A program made the translations under genes and the position numbers. A stretch of 20,624 nt of DNA from Actinomycetes bacterium (GTDB taxonomy: Bacteria > Actinomycetota > Actinomycetes > Propionibacteriales > Propionibacteriaceae), in contig JAEYUH010000039.1 in assembly GCA_023432725.1 (NCBI GenBank), forward strand, positions 1 to 20,624, written 5' to 3'. Of the stretch, positions 14,611 through 20,624 are shown in pieces. The first letter of the stretch is position 1. Every line of letters starts with the position of its first letter. Below the pieces are notes generated by a model. The model was given only the letters and a program-made list of their open reading frames with translations. It had not been told where the DNA came from and searched no databases.

Positions 14611-17508
14611 ATGCTCGGTGACGACACCACCCCGGAACAGACCACCTCAGAGCCCACCACCCCGGCGCCGCGCCGGCGGCGTGCCGCCAGTCGACCCGCA
14701 GGGCCGCCGAGCGCCACCGCCGCGCCGACCCCGCCGCTGGCCGAGGCCGCGGCCGTCCAGGAGCCGCCCGCACCTGAGCCCGCTGCAGCGCCACCGCCGC
14801 CGAGCGAAGCCGCCGCCGAGACGACAGCTGAGGCCACGCCTGCGGCCGTTGCCGAGACCGACGCAGCTACCCCCGAGGCGCCCGCCGCCCGCCCTGCCCG
14901 CGCCCGCTCCCGCCGTTCCGCCGCGGCGGCACCCGCCGACGCCGAGGCGCCCGCCGCCCCCAGGCGGAGCCGGCGCCGCGCCGCCGCCGCAGAGCCGTCC
15001 GACGAGAGCGCTGCCGAAGACGTCGTGGCGAGTCTCGCCGAACTCGAACAGCGCGCCCCCCGCCGCCGTGGCCGGGTCCGCGCCGAGACCTTCGGGTTGC
15101 CGGCCGACGCCGACCCCGACGCCGTGCTCACCAGCCTCGCCGCCGCCATCGGTGGCGGCACCGCCGACGCCGCAGCCGAAGAGGAGCTGGACGAGGAGAT
15201 CGCCGACCTCGAACAGGCGCTGGCCCCGGTCGGCGACGAGGAGGCAGCCGAGTCGGCTGAGTCGTCCGAGTCTGCCGATTCGGCCGACGAGGGTGAGGAA
15301 ACCGAGGACGACGCCGACGAGTCTGACGCCGAAGAGGCCGACGTCGAGGGCGATGAGGGGACGGCCGCCACCCGGCGGCGTCGCCGTCGTCGCGGTGGGC
15401 GCCGTCGCCGGCGCTCGCCGGGCGGCGATGACACCGCCGAGGCCGACGGCACCGAACCCGACGCAGGCGAGGAGGAGGACGAGGCCGCTGAGGCCGAGGC
15501 CCCCGAGGCCGCAGAGGGCAGCACCGCAGAAACCGCGGGCCGCCGCCGCCGGCGCCGCCGCCGTCGCGGCGAGGACGTCGGCGACGCCGAGGACGATCCC
15601 GGCACCGAGGTCGTGGTCCGCGTCCGTGAGCCGCGGCGCACTCGCTCCGCCTCCGACGAGGTCACCGGCATCGAGGGTTCCACCCGGATGGAGGCCAAGA
15701 AGCAGCGCCGCAGGGAGGGCCGCGCCGCCGGTCGGCGCCGCAGCCCGGTGCTGTCCGAGGCCGAGTTCCTCGCCCGTCGGGAGTCGGTCGACCGGGTGAT
15801 GCTGATCCGCCAGGCCGAGGACTACAGCCAGATCGCCGTCCTTGAGGACGGGATCCTCGTCGAGCACTACGTCGACAGGGCGTCGGCCACCTCGATGATC
15901 GGCAACATCTACCTGGGCCGCGTGCAGAACGTGCTGCCGAGCATGGAGGCGGCCTTCATCGACATCGGCCGCGGCCGCAACGCCGTGCTCTACGCCGGCG
16001 AGGTCGACTGGGCCTCCTTCGGCGTCACCGGTCAGGACAAGAAGGTCGAGAAGGTCTTCAAGTCCGGCCAGACCGTGCTCGTCCAGGTCACCAAGGACCC
16101 GGTCGGGGCCAAGGGCGCCCGGCTCACCTCGCACGTCTCCATCCCGGGCCGCTACCTGGTGTACTCCCCGGGCGGCCAGCTTTCCGGCATCTCCCGCAAG
16201 CTGCCCGAGAACGAGCGCAAGCGGCTCAAGACCATCCTCGACGACCTGATCGGCCCCGACGCCTCGGTGATCATCAGGACCGCGGCGGAGGGGGCCAGCG
16301 AGGAGGAACTGGTCCGCGACGTGAACCGCCTCAAGGCGCAGTGGGAGGTCATCGAGAAGAAGACCGGCGGGTCTGCCCCGTCGCTGCTGTACGCCGAGCC
16401 CGACCTCACGGTGCGGATCGTCCGCGACCTGTTCACCGAGGACTTCGGCTCCCTGGTGGTGGACGGCAATGGCGGTCCAGACGACGCGTGGGAGACCGTC
16501 CAGGCCTACGTCGGCCACGTCGCTCCGCACCTGGCCGATCGCCTGAAGCGCTGGGACCGCGCCGGCGCCGGCGACCTCTTCACCGTGCACCGGGTGCACG
16601 AGCAGGTGGCCAAGGCGCTGGAGCGCAAGGTCTTCCTGCCCTCGGGTGGCTCGCTGATCATCGACCGCACCGAGGCGATGACGGTCATCGACGTCAACAC
16701 CGGACGGTTCACCGGCACCACCGGCAATCTCGAGGCCACCGTCACCTCCAACAACCTGGAGGCGGCCGAGGAGATCGTGCGCCAACTGCGGCTGCGCGAC
16801 ATCGGCGGCATCATCGTGATCGACTTCATCGACATGGTGCTGCCCAGCAACCGGGAACTGCTGCTGCGCCGGCTGGTGGAGTGCCTGGGCCGCGACCGCA
16901 CCCGCCACCAGGTGGCGGAGGTGACCTCGCTCGGCCTCGTCCAGATGACCCGCAAGAAGATCGGCACCGGCCTGGCCGAGGCGTTCACCGTCGCCTGCGA
17001 GACCTGCAAGGGCCGCGGCTACCACACCCACGACGTGCCGGTGGCCACCCAGGCGCCTGCCGACGGCGGGGACAGGGAGACCGGACGGCGTGGCCGTGGC
17101 GGCCAGGGCTCGCCCCAGCGTTCCAGTCGGGGCCGCAGGGGTGTCGCGCCCGAGCTCGCCGCCGTGGTGGCGGCGACCCTGGCGCACCCGGTCGCCCCCG
17201 AGTTGGCCGGACAGGCTGACGAGGAGCCCTCCGCAGCACAGGACCTTGCCGTCGCGCCCGAGGGTGCCGACCTCTCCTCACCTGCCCCTGAGGTGGCGGC
17301 TGAGCCGGCGCCGTCGCCCGAAGCGGACGCGGCTGCCGAGCCGGTGGTCGAGGCCGTCCCCGAGCCGGTGGTTGAGCCGGCACCCGAGGTCGTCGCTGTC
17401 GAGGCTCCGGCCGCAGAAGCGGACGTGGTGGTGCCGGACGTCCCTGTGGTGGTAGCGGACGGCGATCTGGAGCCGACCCCCGAGGTGACCGAGCCAGCTG
17501 ACGCCTGA
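14611..17508 (+). CDS. rne: Ribonuclease E/G family endoribonuclease
   Basis: A 965-residue RNase E-type enzyme, the main single-strand endoribonuclease of mRNA decay and rRNA maturation. The catalytic half follows E. coli RNase E closely: an S1 domain from about residue 395 (MLIRQAEDYSQIAVLEDG, IGNIYLGRVQNVLPSMEAAF), the metal-binding aspartates Asp694 (VIDVNTGRFTG) and Asp738 (IVIDFIDM), and the zinc-link Cys796 and Cys799 (CETCKGRGY). The spacing from Asp738 to Cys796 equals that from Asp346 to Cys404 in E. coli. Residues 1-385 are a low-complexity extension with an acidic block (about 190-250) and arginine runs at 255-261, 264-268 and 311-319. The tail after 830 is Ala/Pro/Glu/Val rich. 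Actinobacterial RNase E often has such an N-terminal scaffold. The ATG has a good ribosome site, GAAGGAG. The gene is convergent with nadE. Confidence 0.96.
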   Translation: MLGDDTTPEQTTSEPTTPAPRRRRAASRPAGPPSATAAPTPPLAEAAAVQEPPAPEPAAAPPPPSEAAAETTAEATPAAVAETDAATPEAPAARPARARSRRSAAAAPADAEAPAAPRRSRRRAAAAEPSDESAAEDVVASLAELEQRAPRRRGRVRAETFGLPADADPDAVLTSLAAAIGGGTADAAAEEELDEEIADLEQALAPVGDEEAAESAESSESADSADEGEETEDDADESDAEEADVEGDEGTAATRRRRRRRGGRRRRRSPGGDDTAEADGTEPDAGEEEDEAAEAEAPEAAEGSTAETAGRRRRRRRRRGEDVGDAEDDPGTEVVVRVREPRRTRSASDEVTGIEGSTRMEAKKQRRREGRAAGRRRSPVLSEAEFLARRESVDRVMLIRQAEDYSQIAVLEDGILVEHYVDRASATSMIGNIYLGRVQNVLPSMEAAFIDIGRGRNAVLYAGEVDWASFGVTGQDKKVEKVFKSGQTVLVQVTKDPVGAKGARLTSHVSIPGRYLVYSPGGQLSGISRKLPENERKRLKTILDDLIGPDASVIIRTAAEGASEEELVRDVNRLKAQWEVIEKKTGGSAPSLLYAEPDLTVRIVRDLFTEDFGSLVVDGNGGPDDAWETVQAYVGHVAPHLADRLKRWDRAGAGDLFTVHRVHEQVAKALERKVFLPSGGSLIIDRTEAMTVIDVNTGRFTGTTGNLEATVTSNNLEAAEEIVRQLRLRDIGGIIVIDFIDMVLPSNRELLLRRLVECLGRDRTRHQVAEVTSLGLVQMTRKKIGTGLAEAFTVACETCKGRGYHTHDVPVATQAPADGGDRETGRRGRGGQGSPQRSSRGRRGVAPELAAVVAATLAHPVAPELAGQADEEPSAAQDLAVAPEGADLSSPAPEVAAEPAPSPEADAAAEPVVEAVPEPVVEPAPEVVAVEAPAAEADVVVPDVPVVVADGDLEPTPEVTEPADA

Positions 17509-17513
17509 GCGCG

Positions 17514-17518
<5 letters not shown>
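17497..17518. terminator. Perfect 8-bp hairpin spanning the rne and nadE stop codons
   Basis: GCTGACGC (17497-17504) and GCGTCAGC (17511-17518) form a perfect stem with a 6-nt loop. The rne stop TGA (17506-17508) lies in the loop and the nadE stop (17516-17514) in the right arm. There is no T-tract on either side, so it would be an atypical bidirectional terminator. Confidence 0.5.
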
Positions 17519-19556
<2,038 letters not shown>

Positions 19557-19613
19557 CCAGTCCTCCGTCGCTCGGCTCCAGCATGGCATGACGCGGGGAG
19601 CGGGGGACACGCC

Positions 19614-19631
19614 GTGGGGACTCGTCCCCAC
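19614..19631. promoter_or_regulatory. 18-bp palindrome between nadE and the hydrolase gene
   Basis: GTGGGGACTCGTCCCCAC is a palindrome with 8-bp arms and a 2-bp centre. It lies 57 bp upstream of the nadE ATG and 69 bp upstream of the hydrolase ATG, so it could be an operator shared by the divergent genes. No regulator is identified. Confidence 0.5.
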
Positions 19632-19649
19632 CCGGTTGCTGTGCCATCG

Positions 19650-19677
19650 TTGCCAGATGGCCGCGGGAGCGTAACAC
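19650..19677 (+). promoter_or_regulatory. Candidate hydrolase promoter
   Basis: TTGCCA (19650-19655) and TAACAC (19672-19677) are 16 bp apart and 23 bp before the ATG at 19701. The -10 box lacks the final T, so this is a weak candidate. Confidence 0.3.
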
Positions 19678-19700
19678 CGCCGAAAACGGTCATCGCGAAG

Positions 19701-20393
19701 ATGGGGAAGGTGGAGCACGACGTAGAGGTAACCGAGGGCGAGAACGGTCGGCTGCACGTGTCGCCGGCCGACCGGCCGGTCGCGCTCCTGCTGCTCGGCC
19801 ACGGTGCCAGAGGGGGCATCGAGTCGGTGGAGCTGGCCGCCCTGGCCGAGCGGCTACCCGCCCGCGGCATCACTGTCGCCCGCTTCGAGCAACCCTGGAA
19901 GGTGGCGGGGCGACCGCTCGCCGGCCCTGCCGCCGCGCTCGACCGGGCCTGGCGGACGGCGCTGTCCCAGACCAGGGCGCTGGCCCCCGGGCTGCCGCTG
20001 TTCACCGGCGGACGCAGCGCCGGCGCGAGGGTGGCCTGCCGGAGCTTCGGCCCCGACCAGCGCGGCCTCGTCCTCTCGGCCTTCCCGTTGCACCCGCCGG
20101 GGCGGCCGGACAAGTCGCGGATCGACGAACTCGCCGGGGTGGCGAGCTCGGCCTTGGTGTTGCAGACCGAGCGCGACCCGTTCGGCGGCGCGCAGGAGGT
20201 GCTGGCAGCACTCGCGGGGGAGGGGACCGCGCCGGCGCGCCTGGTGACGCTGGAGGGTGCCAGCCATGGCCCCGACACCCGCAGCGCCGCCGGGCTGGCC
20301 CGGTTGCCGCAGACTCTCGACCTGATCGTCAACGAGGTGGCGGAGTTCATCGCCGCTCGTCTGCCCGGGGTCGGGCGTCCGGGTCCGGTTTGA
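19701..20393 (+). CDS. Alpha/beta hydrolase, KANL3/Tex30 or dienelactone-hydrolase-like
   Basis: A 230-residue soluble alpha/beta hydrolase. The strand VALLLLGHGARGG supplies the oxyanion region, and the nucleophile elbow GGRSAGAR puts the catalytic serine at Ser106 (GRSAG). Asp159 in LQTERDPFGG and His189 in LEGASHGPD complete a plausible triad. The length and motifs fit small hydrolases annotated as KANL3/Tex30-like or dienelactone-hydrolase-like, whose bacterial substrates are unknown. The ATG at 19701 was chosen, since MGKVEHDVEV leads straight into the fold. A GTG at 19641 in the same frame is an alternative without a ribosome site. The gene is divergent from nadE, and its stop codon lies inside the -35 box of the rplU promoter. 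Confidence 0.85.
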   Translation: MGKVEHDVEVTEGENGRLHVSPADRPVALLLLGHGARGGIESVELAALAERLPARGITVARFEQPWKVAGRPLAGPAAALDRAWRTALSQTRALAPGLPLFTGGRSAGARVACRSFGPDQRGLVLSAFPLHPPGRPDKSRIDELAGVASSALVLQTERDPFGGAQEVLAALAGEGTAPARLVTLEGASHGPDTRSAAGLARLPQTLDLIVNEVAEFIAARLPGVGRPGPV

Positions 20394-20419
20394 CCCTGTC
20401 CCGGCCCGGAACGTATTCT
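20390..20419 (+). promoter_or_regulatory. rplU promoter
   Basis: TTGACC (20390-20395), an 18-bp spacer and TATTCT (20414-20419) form the best sigma-70-type promoter in the window. The start of transcription should be near 20426. The -35 box contains the stop codon of the hydrolase gene (20391-20393). Confidence 0.7.
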
Positions 20420-20425
20420 TGATCC

Positions 20426-20538
20426 TCGGTGCTCGCTGTGTCGGTTATCCCCGCCGCGAGCGCGCCCTCCGGTGTTCGATGACTGACGAAGACGCGCACC
20501 GGCGACAAGCGTAAGAGTTCGTAGAGAGTGGGTCAGGC
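20426..20538 (+). promoter_or_regulatory. Structured rplU leader
   Basis: The predicted 113-nt leader holds two stem-loops. GCTCGC (20431-20436) pairs with GCGAGC (20456-20461) and encloses CGG/CCG. CCGGTG (20469-20474) pairs with CACCGG (20497-20502) and encloses TTCG/CGAA. Ribosomal protein leaders are often autoregulated. I cannot match this one to a known leader class. Confidence 0.45.
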
Positions 20539-20624
20539 GTGTACGCGATCGTGCGCAGTGGCGGCCGCCAGCACAAGGTGGCAGTCGGCGACGTCCTGGA
20601 GATCGACCGGGTCGACGCCGAGGT
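20539..20624 (+). CDS. rplU: Ribosomal protein bL21, N-terminal fragment
   Basis: Only the first 28 codons are in the window. They read [20 protein letters not shown] and onward, matching the bL21 N-terminus (MYAIVKTGGKQYKV type). bL21 is a large-subunit ribosomal protein that binds 23S rRNA. The GTG at 20539 is the only start that gives the family N-terminus. The upstream AGAGTGGG is a weak ribosome site. Downstream rpmA and obg would be expected from conserved order but lie outside the window. The promoter and leader directly upstream suggest that this is the first gene of its operon and is not read from rne, which is cut off by the convergent nadE. Confidence 0.93.
   Translation, partial: MYAIVRSGGRQHKVAVGDVLEIDRVDAE

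Noticed and set aside
14647..17187. 846-codon antisense frame across rne, Gly/Val/Leu rich
   Set aside because: Low-complexity translation opposite a fully supported RNase E. No family features.
17320..17430. Glu/Pro/Val repeats at the RNase E C-terminus as a DNA repeat element
   Set aside because: The repeats follow codons of a low-complexity protein tail and are imperfect. They need no separate explanation.

Overview
This is a high-GC chromosomal segment, about 70% G+C by eye, with frequent GTG starts and no mobile elements, tRNAs, rRNAs or CRISPR arrays that I can see. Gene content and order (folC, DUF4233, ndk, radical SAM, DUF2344, RNase E, rplU, with valS and nadE nearby) are those of an actinobacterial housekeeping block. 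I would guess Propionibacteriales, but that is weakly supported.

Layout. Positions 1-476 (minus) hold the 5' part of an unrecognised protein, divergent from ptsH-ptsI (691-2653), the general PTS phosphotransfer proteins. Convergent to these are valS (5734-3152) and a translationally coupled Septum_form lipoprotein (3155-2676). Divergent from valS run folC, a DUF4233 membrane protein, ndk, a CPBP/CAAX-type membrane protein and a uridine-kinase-like P-loop kinase (5884-9801). Next come a radical SAM protein of the TIGR03960 type (9856-11802), a SulP anion transporter (11844-13604), the radical-SAM-linked DUF2344 protein (13629-14342) and a 965-residue RNase E/G (14611-17508). nadE (19556-17514) is convergent to RNase E and divergent from an alpha/beta hydrolase (19701-20393). 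The window ends inside rplU (from 20539).

Most genes are ordinary core functions: sugar phosphotransfer, valyl-tRNA charging, folate, nucleotide and NAD metabolism, RNA decay and translation. The least understood part is the radical SAM/DUF2344 pair upstream of RNase E. The family is uncharacterised, the radical SAM protein carries a second four-cysteine cluster, and a SulP transporter separates the two partners. Other points of note are a ValS with archaeal-like (type 2) motifs, on the opposite strand from folC; a repeated leaderless-promoter layout (a TANNNT box 6-9 nt before the start codon and no Shine-Dalgarno); inverted repeats that include stop codons at both convergent junctions; a 21-bp tandem repeat between valS and folC; an 18-bp palindrome between nadE and the hydrolase; and structured leaders before RNase E and rplU. 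I found no convincing new defence or mobile system.
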